A stretch of DNA of 64,000 nucleotides from Salinispora arenicola (GCF_006716065.1 NZ_VFOL01000001.1:4526001-4590000); one strand, 5' to 3'. Positions 26,215 to 37,713 are shown, counted from the stretch's first letter. Numbers and translations are program-made. Notes: a model not told the origin generated them from the letters alone.

Positions 26215-26785
26215 CGAGCCCGGACCCACCACCAGCCGCTCGATCGTCACGAGTAGGCGTGCCGTGCTGCACTCGATGCGGACCTCGCGGCCATCGCCAC
26301 CGCCGTCGATGGTGACTACCGAGACCACCCGGACCGGTCGGGCGACGAACCTGACACACACAACGTGCCGACCAGACGGTGGTAGTGGTTCCGGTACCAC
26401 CGTTTCAGCCGCCACGAACCGCGTCAAGCGGCCCGAGCAATGATAGAACATGTATCATTTCGCGACGTGCGATGAGTAACCTATCGGTCGTATCCACCTT
26501 GCCGGCAAGGTAGCCGATACGGCGTCCGACCTCTCGCGTTGTCGGGATGGCACGGCCACGAGCAGACGCATCAGAACATAAGTCTGCATAAAGTAGGCAA
26601 TGGTCCCTGCGTCGGCGCTGGTCTCTCGCCCGAGCGTCCGTATCCTCATGTGCGCGGTCCGGCTGGTCCTCCGAGCCCCCTCCACCACTCTCCTCGGCAT
26701 AGAACATGTCTGACTCTCGGGTGCCGGACGTTCACCGCCAGACGGCGCCGCCGCTCGCACACCGAGGCGTACAGGAAGGACCCTC
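26215..26785. other. 571-bp region without a recognisable gene
   Basis: Both strands were read. Open frames here have no recognisable similarity and poor third-position bias. An AT-richer stretch (about 26430-26610) contains the inverted repeat at 26439-26459. The AGGAAGGA ribosome site of the DUF4360 gene ends the region. It may be a long regulatory leader or degraded sequence. Confidence 0.5.
26439..26459. promoter_or_regulatory. Inverted repeat AATGATA-N7-TATCATT
   Basis: Perfect 7-bp arms about a 7-bp spacer in an AT-rich patch, 327 bp before the DUF4360 gene. Size and symmetry resemble an operator for a dimeric regulator. The cognate protein is unknown. Confidence 0.45.
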
Positions 26786-27430
26786 ATGTTCAGTTGGCTC
26801 GCAACCGGAGGCATGATCCTCTCCCTGCTGGCTCCCACGAACCCGGTAGTGGAATTCCCCGAGCCCACGACTCCTCCCCCGGGCCAGATCGTCATCGATC
26901 TGGTCACCGTCAATGGTTCTGGCTGTCCGGCCGGCACTGCCGCCATCGCCATGTCGACCGACAACACCGCATTCACTGTCACCTATAGCGAATTCATCGC
27001 CCAGGTCGGGGTCGGGGCGGAACCAACTGACTGGCGCCGCAACTGCCAGCTCAACCTGCGGGTTCACGTCCCACAGGGCTTCACCTACGCGGTGGCCCAG
27101 GCTGACTACCGCGGCTTCGCGGCCCTGGCAGACGGGGCATCCGGCGTAGAGCGGGCCAACTACTACTTCCAGGGGATGTCACCCACGGCCTACTCGACCC
27201 ACACCTTCGCTGGCCCGATGATCGACAACTGGCAGGCCACCGACGTCACGGACGTCGCCTCGCTGGTCTGGCACCCGTGCGGGGAGCAACGCAACTTCAA
27301 CATCAACACGGAGCTCTGGGCACTCGCCGGCACCTCCGACACCAGCACCACAACGAGCTTCATGACGATGGACTCAACCGACGGAGCCATCTCCACCATC
27401 TACAACCTGGCCTGGAAGACCTGCCCGTAG
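26786..27430 (+). CDS. DUF4360 secreted protein
   Basis: A 214-aa exported protein of the DUF4360 family, common in actinomycetes and fungi and of unknown function. The short N-terminal hydrophobic segment (WLATGGMILSLLA) is the export signal. Family blocks are present in order: VNGSGCPAGTAAIAMSTDNTAF, RRNCQLNLRVHVPQG, ADYRGFAAL, ANYYFQG, and a C-terminal VWHPCGEQRNFNINTEL. Conserved Cys suggest disulfides. A strong hairpin 15 bp after the stop ends the transcript. Like the triple-repeat protein 4 kb upstream it is an exported Cys-containing protein of unknown function; no direct link is shown. Confidence 0.9.
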   Translation: MFSWLATGGMILSLLAPTNPVVEFPEPTTPPPGQIVIDLVTVNGSGCPAGTAAIAMSTDNTAFTVTYSEFIAQVGVGAEPTDWRRNCQLNLRVHVPQGFTYAVAQADYRGFAALADGASGVERANYYFQGMSPTAYSTHTFAGPMIDNWQATDVTDVASLVWHPCGEQRNFNINTELWALAGTSDTSTTTSFMTMDSTDGAISTIYNLAWKTCP

Positions 27431-27444
27431 GACGCGCGAGCATC

Positions 27445-27469
27445 GGCTGGGCGTCGGTGACGCCCAGCC
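27445..27469 (+). terminator. Terminator after the DUF4360 gene
   Basis: Perfect 11-bp stem GGCTGGGCGTC / GACGCCCAGCC with a GGT loop, 15 bp after the stop codon. It may serve both the DUF4360 gene and the convergent AraC gene. Confidence 0.78.
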
Positions 27470-27551
27470 CAACCTCGCGCCTTCGGCCGTCACTGGCCCT
27501 ACCGCAGGGCCGACTTCGCCCGTGGTGTAGCGAGGCATCGACTGGGCAGAA

Positions 27552-28499
27552 TCACGTCGAGCGAAGCAATCCGTCCGGCCGGGCAGATCGACGATACCGG
27601 CCGGGCGGATGGCCGTGGGCACGCGCGAAGGCGCGGTTGAATGCGAACTCGGAGGTGTACCCGATATCACGCGCGATAGCGGCCACTGGCAGGCTGGTGT
27701 TACGCAGCTTGTGCGCGGCGAGGCTGAGCCGCCAGCGGTTGAGATATCTCAGTGGGGGCTCACCCACGTGGCGCGTGAACCGCCGGGCAAGAGTGGCGCG
27801 GGAGACGTTGACGGCCTCGGCCAGGGCTTCCAGGGTCCAGTTGAGGCTGGGCTGCTCGTGCAGCACGGCCAGGGCACGCCCGCTGACCGGGTCGTGCAGG
27901 CCACGCAGCCAGGAGACACCCACGGTGTCACCGCCGGTGTGCAGCCACACCCGGATGACGTGGATCAGCAGCAGGTCCAGCAGGCGTACGGCCGCGGTGT
28001 CGGAGCCGGTGGCGGCACTGCCGGTCTCATGGGCCAACAAGTCCAGGACCGCACGCAGCCACGGCCCGTTCTCCGGCTGCGCGGTCGCTACGTGTAGCAC
28101 CGGTGGGAGCAGGCTCAGCACGGGGTGGGCGCCGTGCGCCTCGTAGCTGTATCCCGCGCAGAGAATCCGGGTGCGTGCACCCGGTCCGTGGAGCATCAGG
28201 TCACCGTCGGGCTGAATGAGGCTGCGCTTGAGGTCGTCGTCGAAGCGGCGCGTCGGCAGGTTCAGGTCGGTGGACAACTCGTGTCGCACTCCGGTGGGCA
28301 TGAGGACGAGGTCGCCCGGCGCCAGCTGACGCGGCTGCATGTCCTCGACGGTGAGCCAGCAGGTGCCGGCCACCACGGCGTGGAACGACGCCCCCTGCCG
28401 GGCCGGCAGCTCGATCGCCCAGGGGGCTCGCGCGTCGAAGGTCGCCAGGAGACTGGCGTCGACCCGCGCCAGCGCCAACACGTCACCGAGAACGTCCAC
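27552..28499 (-). CDS. AraC-family regulator with cupin sensor domain
   Basis: About 315 aa. N-terminal cupin_6/AraC-binding domain (FHAVVAGTCWLTVED, LAPGDLVLMPTGVRHEL), then the C-terminal double helix-turn-helix (LEALAEAVNVSRATLARRFTRHVG; VAAIARDIGYTSEFAFNRAFARAHG). I place the start at GTG 28499 (VDVLGDVLALARV), where the family usually begins; the frame stays open to an ATG at 28574. Ribosome sites are weak for both. It is divergent from an SDR/hydroxyacid-dehydrogenase pair, which it probably activates. Confidence 0.88.
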   Translation of the reverse strand: MDVLGDVLALARVDASLLATFDARAPWAIELPARQGASFHAVVAGTCWLTVEDMQPRQLAPGDLVLMPTGVRHELSTDLNLPTRRFDDDLKRSLIQPDGDLMLHGPGARTRILCAGYSYEAHGAHPVLSLLPPVLHVATAQPENGPWLRAVLDLLAHETGSAATGSDTAAVRLLDLLLIHVIRVWLHTGGDTVGVSWLRGLHDPVSGRALAVLHEQPSLNWTLEALAEAVNVSRATLARRFTRHVGEPPLRYLNRWRLSLAAHKLRNTSLPVAAIARDIGYTSEFAFNRAFARAHGHPPGRYRRSARPDGLLRST

Positions 28500-28612
28500 C
28501 CACACAGGGTATGCGGCGAAATTCAGGGTTTGACAGCCAGCTGAGACTGACAGACAAGAATTCGAGTGTTCCAAGCATTCAACGCATCACCCCGAAGCGG
28601 CAGGCTTGTCGT

Positions 28613-29320
28613 ATGGACATCAACGCACGTACTGCCATCGTTACCGGAGCCAACCGTGGCCTAGGCCGCGCCCTCGTCGATGCCCTGCTGGACCGCGGCG
28701 CCCAGCGCATCTACGCCGCCGCTCGGAACCCGCAGGCGGTACGAACCGACGATCGGATAACGGCCGTCACCCTCGACGTCACTGATCGGGCCTCCATCGA
28801 CAGCTTCGCCGCTGCCGCTCCGGACGCCGACTTGTTGATCAACAACGCCGGAGCGGCGGCCTTCGAACCCGCCCTCGAGGCCGATCGGGATGGCGTCGCC
28901 CGGGAGTTCGCCGTCAACTTCACCGGCTTGTACGACATGATCCGAGCGTTCGCCCCAGCGCTGATCGCGAACCAGGGTGCCCTGGTCAACGTGCTCACTC
29001 TGCTGTCGTACGCGCCGGCCCCAGCAATGGCGGGCTACTCGGCGTCCAAGGCTGCGGCACACTCGCTGACCCGCGCGCTCCGACCGGCGCTGACCCAGGC
29101 CGGCGTCAGCGTGCACGGCGTCTACCCCGGGGGCATCGACATGTTGGCTGGGATCGATACGCCGAAGGCCGCGACGCGTGTGGTCGCCGACGCGATTCTC
29201 GACGGGCTCACGGCTGGCCAGTCCGATATCTACCCGGACCCAACCTCCGCGCAGATGAGCCAGCTATGGAACAGCGACCCGCGCGCCTTCACCGCGACGT
29301 TCGCCGCCACCGGCTCCTGA
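28613..29320 (+). CDS. Short-chain dehydrogenase/reductase
   Basis: A 235-aa classical SDR. Motifs: cofactor-binding TGANRGLG, LDVTD, NNAG, and the catalytic YSASK with an upstream Ser (LTLLSY). It likely reduces or oxidises a small carbonyl/alcohol with NAD(P)(H). ATG 28613 opens directly after a basic, poorly conserved stretch. It is the first gene of a pair with a beta-hydroxyacid dehydrogenase-like gene 37 bp downstream and is divergent from an AraC regulator. Confidence 0.9.
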   Translation: MDINARTAIVTGANRGLGRALVDALLDRGAQRIYAAARNPQAVRTDDRITAVTLDVTDRASIDSFAAAAPDADLLINNAGAAAFEPALEADRDGVAREFAVNFTGLYDMIRAFAPALIANQGALVNVLTLLSYAPAPAMAGYSASKAAAHSLTRALRPALTQAGVSVHGVYPGGIDMLAGIDTPKAATRVVADAILDGLTAGQSDIYPDPTSAQMSQLWNSDPRAFTATFAATGS

Positions 29321-29357
29321 CCCCTCCATCCGCCGCCCGACCCCACCAAGGAGCACA

Positions 29358-30305
29358 ATGCACATCACCATGCTAGGACTCGGCGCCATGGGCTCACGCA
29401 TGGCCCGCCGACTGATCACCACGGGTGAACACGACATTACCGTGTGGAATCGTACGGCCGAGGCGACTCGGCCGTTGGTCGAGGCGGGCGCTGTCGCAGC
29501 ACCGACACCGGCGGCAGCCATGGCGCAGTCCGATCTCGTCATCAGCATGCTACGCGACGTCGAGGCCGGCCGAAGCGTCTGGCTCGACCCCGACGTCGGC
29601 GCGCTGACCTCGTTAGCCCCAGGGACTCTTGCCGTCGACTGCTCCACCGTGACGCCGACCTTCTCCCGCGAACTCGCCGCCTGCTGCGCGCAGCGCGGTG
29701 CGGAGTTTCTCGACGCGCCGGTACTGGGCTCACGCCCGCAGGCCGACGCCGGCACCCTGATCTTCCTGGCCGGCGGCGATCTCGCGGTGCTACACCGGAT
29801 CGAGCCGGTGCTGCGACAGGTTGGCGGCGCCGTACACCACATGGGACCAGCCGGAACCGGCACGCAGATGAAACTCCTGACCAACTCACTGTTCGCTGTC
29901 CAGGTTGCCACCGTGGCTGAGCTGATCGCAGCGTTGCACGGCACCGACCTGGACCCGGGCCGGGCCATCGAGGCACTGGCCGCCACCCCGGTGACAGGTC
30001 CGACCATCGCCACCGCCGCCACCGCCATGCTCGGCGACACCTTCCCCGCGGCCTTTCCGATCGAGCTGGTCGCCAAGGACCTGGAGTACGCGACCGCCGA
30101 CGCCGCGGCACGCCGCGCCACCGTTCCCTCTACCCGCACCACTACCGACACCTACCGGCAGGCGATCAACCATGGACACCGCAATGACCACATCACCGGA
30201 GTGATCAAGCTGTTCCGCACCTTTCCTCCAGCGGGCAGCACTGGGACGCCGGAAAGGCGCGGTGAAGCGGATCCGCCGGCGAGCGGTGCGTGCCCCGACC
30301 GTTGA
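29358..30305 (+). CDS. NAD(P)-dependent beta-hydroxyacid dehydrogenase/imine-reductase-like protein
   Basis: A 315-aa protein of the 6-phosphogluconate/3-hydroxyisobutyrate dehydrogenase superfamily. The Rossmann motif MLGLGAMGSRMARRL opens the protein, VWNRT follows the second strand, and GTGTQMKLLTN carries the catalytic Lys. The C-terminal helical domain is standard to about residue 285; the last 30 residues, Pro-rich, are an unconserved tail. ATG 29358 has AAGGAG 6 nt upstream. Co-transcribed with the SDR gene, it probably acts on the same or a related substrate. Confidence 0.88.
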   Translation: MHITMLGLGAMGSRMARRLITTGEHDITVWNRTAEATRPLVEAGAVAAPTPAAAMAQSDLVISMLRDVEAGRSVWLDPDVGALTSLAPGTLAVDCSTVTPTFSRELAACCAQRGAEFLDAPVLGSRPQADAGTLIFLAGGDLAVLHRIEPVLRQVGGAVHHMGPAGTGTQMKLLTNSLFAVQVATVAELIAALHGTDLDPGRAIEALAATPVTGPTIATAATAMLGDTFPAAFPIELVAKDLEYATADAAARRATVPSTRTTTDTYRQAINHGHRNDHITGVIKLFRTFPPAGSTGTPERRGEADPPASGACPDR

Positions 30306-30707
30306 TCCACACAGGCCGAAACGCACAGGAACACAAACAAACTCGCCGCCGAGGAAAAGGGACACCATGCCTTCCCTCATCCCACTGAGACAGGCCGACC
30401 GGGCAATCTTGCGCCTCTGGTAAGAACAGCATTTGGGACGCTGCTGCGGCATTCGCCGACCAGGATCGCACAGCGGAACGGAAGAAGTAGCCGCACGCAG
30501 CCCGCCACCACCCCGCACTCCTGAGCTGCGACCGCCACTACTCTGAGATCGAGCTCAGGTATGGGGATCGAACGCCGCACAAGGCGGGTGCGGTACCGAC
30601 GGGCGGGGCGCTTACCTGGCGCGTCATGGACATCGCGGCGATATGGATGCGAATCTTCGTGGGCCGCGTGCGACAACGCGTGGCTGCCGATTCAGGGAGG
30701 CACGGTC
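30306..30707. other. 402-bp region without a convincing gene
   Basis: No frame with good codon bias. An 18-codon frame from ATG 30367 follows a purine-rich stretch but has nothing to support it. The GGGAGG ribosome site of the next gene closes the region. Confidence 0.5.
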
Positions 30708-31079
30708 ATGAGTGATCTCACCAGCACCATCGAGCGCTATCTCGATATCTGGAACGAACCAGATGCCACGCGCCGGGCCGAGAAGATTCGCGACGTCTGG
30801 GCCGCGAATGCGACGTACACGGACCCGCTGGTCAGCGTCAGCGGGCACGAGGCGATCAACGCGCTGATCGGCGCCGCCCGGGAGCAGTTCACGGGCATGA
30901 CTTTCGCTCTGGCCGGGCCGGTCGACGCCCACCACAGCGTTGCCCGTTTCACCTGGAACCTCGCTCCAGCCGGAGCAGCCGAGCCTGTGGTCGTGGGCTT
31001 CGACGTGGTCCGGGTTGACGACGACGGACGACTGTCCGCGGTGTACGGCTTCCTCGACCGGGTGCCTACCGACAGCTGA
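30708..31079 (+). CDS. NTF2-like/SnoaL-fold small protein
   Basis: A 123-aa protein with the NTF2-like alpha+beta barrel pattern: N-terminal helix (TIERYLDIWNE), DVWAANATYTDPL near the cavity, then strands ending FDVVRVDDDGRLSAVYGFLDRV. Such proteins are small hydrolases, cyclases or ligand binders. The closest pattern is the actinomycete nuclear-transport-factor-2 family with the WxxxATYTDP motif. ATG 30708 has GGGAGG 8 nt upstream. No operon partner; function open. Confidence 0.85.
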   Translation: MSDLTSTIERYLDIWNEPDATRRAEKIRDVWAANATYTDPLVSVSGHEAINALIGAAREQFTGMTFALAGPVDAHHSVARFTWNLAPAGAAEPVVVGFDVVRVDDDGRLSAVYGFLDRVPTDS

Positions 31080-31299
31080 CCAGACCGGGACCGCGCGCCC
31101 GCTCCGGTCCAGCACCAAGCGCCAGGGATCCGGGGCGGGGTGCCGTCCTCGACGGTGACCTCGACCCGGGCCGGCAAGGCCAGTGCCGGGTGCCCTCGCA
31201 CCAGGTACCCCGGCGCCGATGGATTCGGGATCTCTCGGAGAGGGCCCGGCACGGATCGATATCAGGCCGATCCGAGGACCGTTCGGTAGGACCACCCGG

Positions 31300-33546
<2,247 letters not shown>

Positions 33547-33608
33547 CGGTCAGTACCTCTTCGTGTAAACGGGTAAGGGAGCTTCCGTCCGGCCCCTACC
33601 CAAAGCAT

Positions 33609-33842
33609 CCCGGCAAAACGTGTTTTTTATTGCATATCTGGTTAAAACAGATGGCGTTGGACACCACTCACCACTCGGTGTTCCCACGTTCGTCAGCAGA
33701 CCGCGGTCGGCCGCTGGCTCATACTGCAACTTCATGCATGATTGCGTAAAAATATTTACTAATAAATTTAGTAGCGAATCACGCTTCGTATCCGGTAGTC
33801 CTGGTCTGAGAGATAGAAATTTAAATCGATCGGAGGTCACCC
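33609..33842. promoter_or_regulatory. AT-rich divergent promoter island
   Basis: The stretch between katE and the next gene is strikingly A/T-rich, especially 33735-33830, in a roughly 70% GC genome. It includes an inverted repeat TACTAA-N5-TTAGTA at 33757-33773. It likely holds divergent promoters and a regulator site, or is recently acquired DNA. Confidence 0.55.
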
Positions 33843-34724
33843 GTGCCATCACGTCGTCGTACCCTTACCGCGCTCGGGGCAGCGCTACTGCTGTTCGCGG
33901 TGACCGCACTGATCGGATTCGTCGGCCACCGGTACCGCACCACCGACAACGACCGATCGACCGCCGCCGGAGCCGGAGTGGCGGCCGGTGCCCCTGGCCC
34001 GGCCGCCCAGGACGAGGATCACCTCCAGCGAATCCTGCTCACCAAGGACGAACATCCAGCTGGCACAGTGATGACAGAGGTGCCGCTCGCGGCAGCGGAC
34101 CCCGAGGAACAGATCGACCCCAACGTCACTGTCTCGTCGAAGTCCTGTCTCTTCCCGCTGCAGCAGACGATCAGCGAACAGGGCGGCGTGGCCACCGGCT
34201 GGTTGCAACTCGGCAGCCGTAGGGGTGGCGATCAGCCTCCCGAGGGTAAGTTCTCGGCTGCCGTCGGAAGCCTGCCCGGGGGGTTGAACCTGGCCCGGCT
34301 GCGCGAGGTCGCCGCGACCTGCGCGACTGGCACGATGACCTGGCAATCACCTGCGGTGACCGCCACGATCGCGCTCAGCGAGGTGCCCGTACCAACGCTC
34401 GAGGGCGCCGATACCTACGGCCAAAAGTCGACCATCACCTTCACTGGCGCGACCCAGGAGCAGTTCGAGGCGGTCATGGACAAGAGTTGCGAGCTGGAAC
34501 TTGCCCCACCGCCGGGCGAGGTGGCCGCGGCCCGCTACAACTGCCGAGACGAGACCGACACCCACCTGCCCGTGAACCACATCGATGGAGCCTTTGTCGT
34601 CGAGCAGCACCAGGTCTGGGTGGCCAGCGGGGATTACTACCTGGAGGTGTGCGAGGTCGATCTGGACAACACGATCGCCATGTCCAAGACGCTCTACGAC
34701 CGACTGCGGGCACACGTCCAGTGA
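33843..34724 (+). CDS. Exported or membrane-anchored protein of unknown function
   Basis: A 293-aa protein with an N-terminal basic then hydrophobic helix (LTALGAALLLFAVTALIGFVG) that could be a signal peptide or anchor. The extracellular part has four or more Cys (SKSCLFP, VAATCATG, KSCELEL, RYNCRDE, YLEVCEV), likely disulfide-bonded, with a two-lobed look resembling actinobacterial DUF5642-like or sensor-domain proteins; I cannot assign it firmly. GTG 33843 has GGAGG 6 nt upstream. A perfect 14-bp hairpin terminator follows within 20 bp. The strong AT-rich promoter region suggests regulated expression. Confidence 0.75.
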   Translation: MPSRRRTLTALGAALLLFAVTALIGFVGHRYRTTDNDRSTAAGAGVAAGAPGPAAQDEDHLQRILLTKDEHPAGTVMTEVPLAAADPEEQIDPNVTVSSKSCLFPLQQTISEQGGVATGWLQLGSRRGGDQPPEGKFSAAVGSLPGGLNLARLREVAATCATGTMTWQSPAVTATIALSEVPVPTLEGADTYGQKSTITFTGATQEQFEAVMDKSCELELAPPPGEVAAARYNCRDETDTHLPVNHIDGAFVVEQHQVWVASGDYYLEVCEVDLDNTIAMSKTLYDRLRAHVQ

Positions 34725-34740
34725 GTGCGCCGTCCCGGCC

Positions 34741-34771
34741 CGGCCTCCGCCACCTTCGGTGGCGGAGGCCG
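34741..34771 (+). terminator. Strong factor-independent-type terminator
   Basis: Perfect 14-bp stem CGGCCTCCGCCACC / GGTGGCGGAGGCCG with a TTC loop, starting 17 bp after the stop of the preceding gene. It is the clearest terminator in the window. Confidence 0.88.
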
Positions 34772-34982
34772 CTTCCCCGCCCTGGACCGGCGGAAACGAC
34801 CGAAAGCTGGCATGTCGGGGTGGGGCTTGTGGTGGCGGCGAAGGGAACGGAGGGCGGGCAAGAAAGGAGATGGTGTGGCGACCACAACGGGTCGATAGTG
34901 TCGTCCTCTGTGGTCACCTCCTATGGATCCGTAGTGGTTCATCCGGATACCAGGCACTGGACGGCAACACCGCGGTGGCCCG

Positions 34983-35906
34983 GTGGACCGACGTAGTGGG
35001 TCTCGCCCGCTGATCCTCGATGGCGGGCTCGGCACCGAGTTGCAACGACGGGGTCGGTCGGTCACCGCACCCTGGTGGACCGCCCACTGCCTGCGGGACG
35101 CCGACGGGCGGCGGCTCATCGCCCAAATCCACACCGAGTACGTGACCGCGGGCGCGGATGTGATCACCGCAGACACGTTCCGCACCACCCCACGGGCTGC
35201 CCACCGGGCCGGGATCGCGGGCCACACCGTCGCCGCGGATCTCGTACGCACCGCGGTGGCGTTGGCTCGGGAGGCCGCGGACACGGTGCGACGGCGGGTA
35301 CTCGTCGCCGGCTCGGTTGCCCCGGTCGAGGACTGCTACCGGCCGGACCTGGTACCGAACGACGGTGTACTGCGCCGCGAGCACGCCTGGCTGGCCGAGC
35401 AGCTCGCCCGGACAAGCGTGGACCTGGTGCTGGTGGAGACCATGAACACAGCCCGGGAGGCGGTCGCTGCCACCCGGGCAGTTTGCGCGGAGGGCCTGCC
35501 CGCCTGGGTCAGCTTTGTCTGCACCGACGACGCACGGCTACTGTCCGGTACGGACGTGGTCGCCGCGGCCACCGCGGTACGGGCCGCCGGGGCCGACATG
35601 GTCCTGGTCAACTGCACCGATCCCGCCGGAACCGACGGGGCGTTGCGCCGGCTTCGAAGACCCGACGTTGGTCCGCTCGGCGCGTATCCGAACCTGGAGG
35701 ATCGCAGGGGCCTGCCCCCCGCCGCCGCCGTGGATCGGTACCTGCCGCCGAGGCTGACACCGGACGCCTTCGCCGAGCTGTGTGCCGGCTGGTACTACCT
35801 CGACGTGGTCGGCGGCTGCTGTGGTTCCACTCCGACGCACATCGCCGCGCTGCGTGGCCGGTTCCCGGTTGACGACCGTGGCGTCCGCCCCCGGGAGTCC
35901 GGCTGA
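34983..35906 (+). CDS. Homocysteine S-methyltransferase family protein
   Basis: A 307-aa zinc-dependent methyltransferase of the MmuM/Hcy-methyltransferase family, which forms methionine from homocysteine using S-methylmethionine or SAM. Conserved pieces: LDGGLGTELQRRG, ITADTFRT, VNCTDP with the first zinc Cys, and GGCCGSTPTHI with the other two. GTG 34983 is used although its ribosome site is poor. It is separated from the upstream gene by a terminator, so has its own promoter. It could feed methionine/SAM to downstream methyltransferases, but this is only context. Confidence 0.9.
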   Translation: MDRRSGSRPLILDGGLGTELQRRGRSVTAPWWTAHCLRDADGRRLIAQIHTEYVTAGADVITADTFRTTPRAAHRAGIAGHTVAADLVRTAVALAREAADTVRRRVLVAGSVAPVEDCYRPDLVPNDGVLRREHAWLAEQLARTSVDLVLVETMNTAREAVAATRAVCAEGLPAWVSFVCTDDARLLSGTDVVAAATAVRAAGADMVLVNCTDPAGTDGALRRLRRPDVGPLGAYPNLEDRRGLPPAAAVDRYLPPRLTPDAFAELCAGWYYLDVVGGCCGSTPTHIAALRGRFPVDDRGVRPRESG

Positions 35907-36099
35907 CCGGTCCACCACAGCCGCCGCTTCGCGCGTGGTCGGGTTGTCCCGTCGCCGGGCGCCCGTGGCCGTACAGCTCACTAAAGTTCTGGCAACGCCG
36001 GCCCGAGACATCCGCGCTGGAAGCAATCTGGAAGAGTCAGCGTGTACTATGTCTATCTAAAGGGAGCTGCCTACCCTCGCCGCGTCGTGAAGGAGCGCC

Positions 36100-36813
36100 G
36101 TGAAAGAGCAACGAGATCGCCGGACGTACGGCCAGCAATGCGGGCTGGCCGTCTCGCTGGACATGGTGGGTGAACGGTGGACCCTGTTGATCATTCGTGA
36201 GCTGTTGGTGCGGCCGCGTCGCTACCGCGACCTGCTGGACGCGCTGCCCGGCATCGGCACCAACCTGCTGGCCGACCGACTGGCCTTCCTCACCGAGGCA
36301 GGAATAGTCCAGCCACTCGATGCCGAGCGCCGCACGGCCGGCTACGCGCTCACCGAGCTGGGCAAAGAGCTGCGGGAGCCGGTTCTGGCCCTGGCCCGCT
36401 TCGGCCTGGCTCTCCTCGCCGAACAGCCGGGCCACCTGCCGACCTCGGTCACCCGCGCCTCGTGGGCCGCGCTGGCCATCGAGTCCATGGTTGATTCGAC
36501 TCGGACGCTCGTCGACGAGGTCTACGAGTTCGACATCGAGGGCGAGGTGTTCCACGTTCGGATCAGCAACGGTGAGGCCCGGACGGCGCCCGGTGCGGCC
36601 GGCGCGGACGCCACCCTCCGGGTGGTCACCGACGCGAGGACATTCTTCGACCTTGGCGGGGGCGTGATCGAGCCGGTCGAGGCGGTCGTCAGCGGCGCGG
36701 TGTCGGTGACCGGCCCGCCCGCGGCCCTTCCCCGCTGCCTGTTCCTACTCGGTCTGGGCGGCCGACCGAGTGGTGATCGCGTGCTTTCAGCAGCGGAGAG
36801 CGCCGGGCGCTGA
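36100..36813 (+). CDS. HxlR-family winged-helix regulator with SCP2-like C-terminal domain
   Basis: A 237-aa regulator. The N-terminal HxlR winged helix spans residues about 12-100 (CGLAVSLDMVGERWTLLIIRELLVRPRRY, LAFLTEAGIV). The C-terminal half has the sterol-carrier-like fold found in this subgroup (FDIEGEVFHVRISNGEARTAPG). GTG 36100 has GAAGGAG 6 nt upstream. Its 3' end overlaps the convergent dehydrogenase-like gene by 27 bp, unusual for convergent genes and a hint of mutual antisense effects. Ligand unknown. Confidence 0.87.
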   Translation: MKEQRDRRTYGQQCGLAVSLDMVGERWTLLIIRELLVRPRRYRDLLDALPGIGTNLLADRLAFLTEAGIVQPLDAERRTAGYALTELGKELREPVLALARFGLALLAEQPGHLPTSVTRASWAALAIESMVDSTRTLVDEVYEFDIEGEVFHVRISNGEARTAPGAAGADATLRVVTDARTFFDLGGGVIEPVEAVVSGAVSVTGPPAALPRCLFLLGLGGRPSGDRVLSAAESAGR

Positions 36814-37560
36814 CGACCCGTCGAACGCCTCGGCCGGGCGACGCAGCAGGGCCGTCCCGGAGCCGGGCCCACAATTCTGGGCCGGCATCGGCTCGGCCAG
36901 GCCCAGCTGAAAGCCGAGCCGACCTCCCAGCGAGTGGCGACTGTCAATCGCCATCAGGAGGTCCGCCAACGATTCGAGAGCTGGCGCCCGGTCGATTCCG
37001 CCAACGTCCACTGGCACGAAACCCAGTTCGCACAGCAGCGCCGCCACCTGGGCCTTCGCCGGTGGGTGGTCACCGGCGAGCGGCACGGTGACCGGCCGGC
37101 CGTCCAGCACGGGTCGACCCAACATTCCGGCGGGCACAGTGTTCAACGCCTTGACCACGTGCCACTGCGGCAGCAGCTCGGCGAGTAGCCGGCCTCCAGC
37201 ACGCGGGTGACCGGATACTCCGGCGGCCGGCGGGTTCGTGGCATCGACCATGGTGCGTCCCTGCCCAGCCTGCAACAAGCCGGCTCGGGCCAGCTCCAGC
37301 ACCGCGGCGAACGGCAGCACCAGCACGAGCGGGTCGGCCTCGGCGACGACGGTCGCCGCCGGTACGAGGTGGACCCGGGCGGACGGCGGTGGCGGGTCGG
37401 GTCGCGCCGGATCCCGGCGACCGGCGATGAGCACCCGGCGGCCGTCGAGGGCGAGGGCCCGGGCCAACGCCGACCCCATCCGGCCACGGCCGAGGACGCC
37501 GATGGTCCTGCTGGTGACCGCGCCGGGTGGTACGGGTTCGGGCCGTATGGACGTGGGCAT
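36787..37560 (-). CDS. NADPH-dependent F420 reductase-like (F420_oxidored) protein
   Basis: A 257-aa Rossmann-fold protein of the NAD/coenzyme-F420 oxidoreductase family. GVLGRGRMGSALARALALDG binds the dinucleotide, IAGRRD ends the second strand, and MVDATNPP plus VVKALNTVPAGML are the family's conserved loops. F420-dependent reactions are common in this group of actinomycetes, but F420 use here is not proven. It is convergent with, and overlaps, the HxlR gene, and is divergent from the SARP activator with 226 bp between. Confidence 0.82.
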   Translation of the reverse strand: MPTSIRPEPVPPGAVTSRTIGVLGRGRMGSALARALALDGRRVLIAGRRDPARPDPPPPSARVHLVPAATVVAEADPLVLVLPFAAVLELARAGLLQAGQGRTMVDATNPPAAGVSGHPRAGGRLLAELLPQWHVVKALNTVPAGMLGRPVLDGRPVTVPLAGDHPPAKAQVAALLCELGFVPVDVGGIDRAPALESLADLLMAIDSRHSLGGRLGFQLGLAEPMPAQNCGPGSGTALLRRPAEAFDGSSAPGALRC

Positions 37561-37713
37561 CTTGCCGCCTCGGGCTGTGCTCGGATCTCCCTGCGGCCCG
37601 GGCGGGAGCCGGGAGACCGCCGGTGGGTCACCACCAGTGTGCCGCCTGGGTCTTGATGCGGTGTTGACCGCAGGTTGAACGGGCCGTCACTGCGCTTACA
37701 CGACTAAACGACC

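Noticed and set aside
26092..26451. A 119-codon minus-strand frame after the carnitine acyltransferase
   Set aside because: Mostly antisense of the acyltransferase end; no similarity and no ribosome site.
30367..30423. 18-codon frame as a leader peptide for the downstream gene
   Set aside because: Nearly 300 bp from the next gene, with no hairpin or codon pattern to support attenuation.
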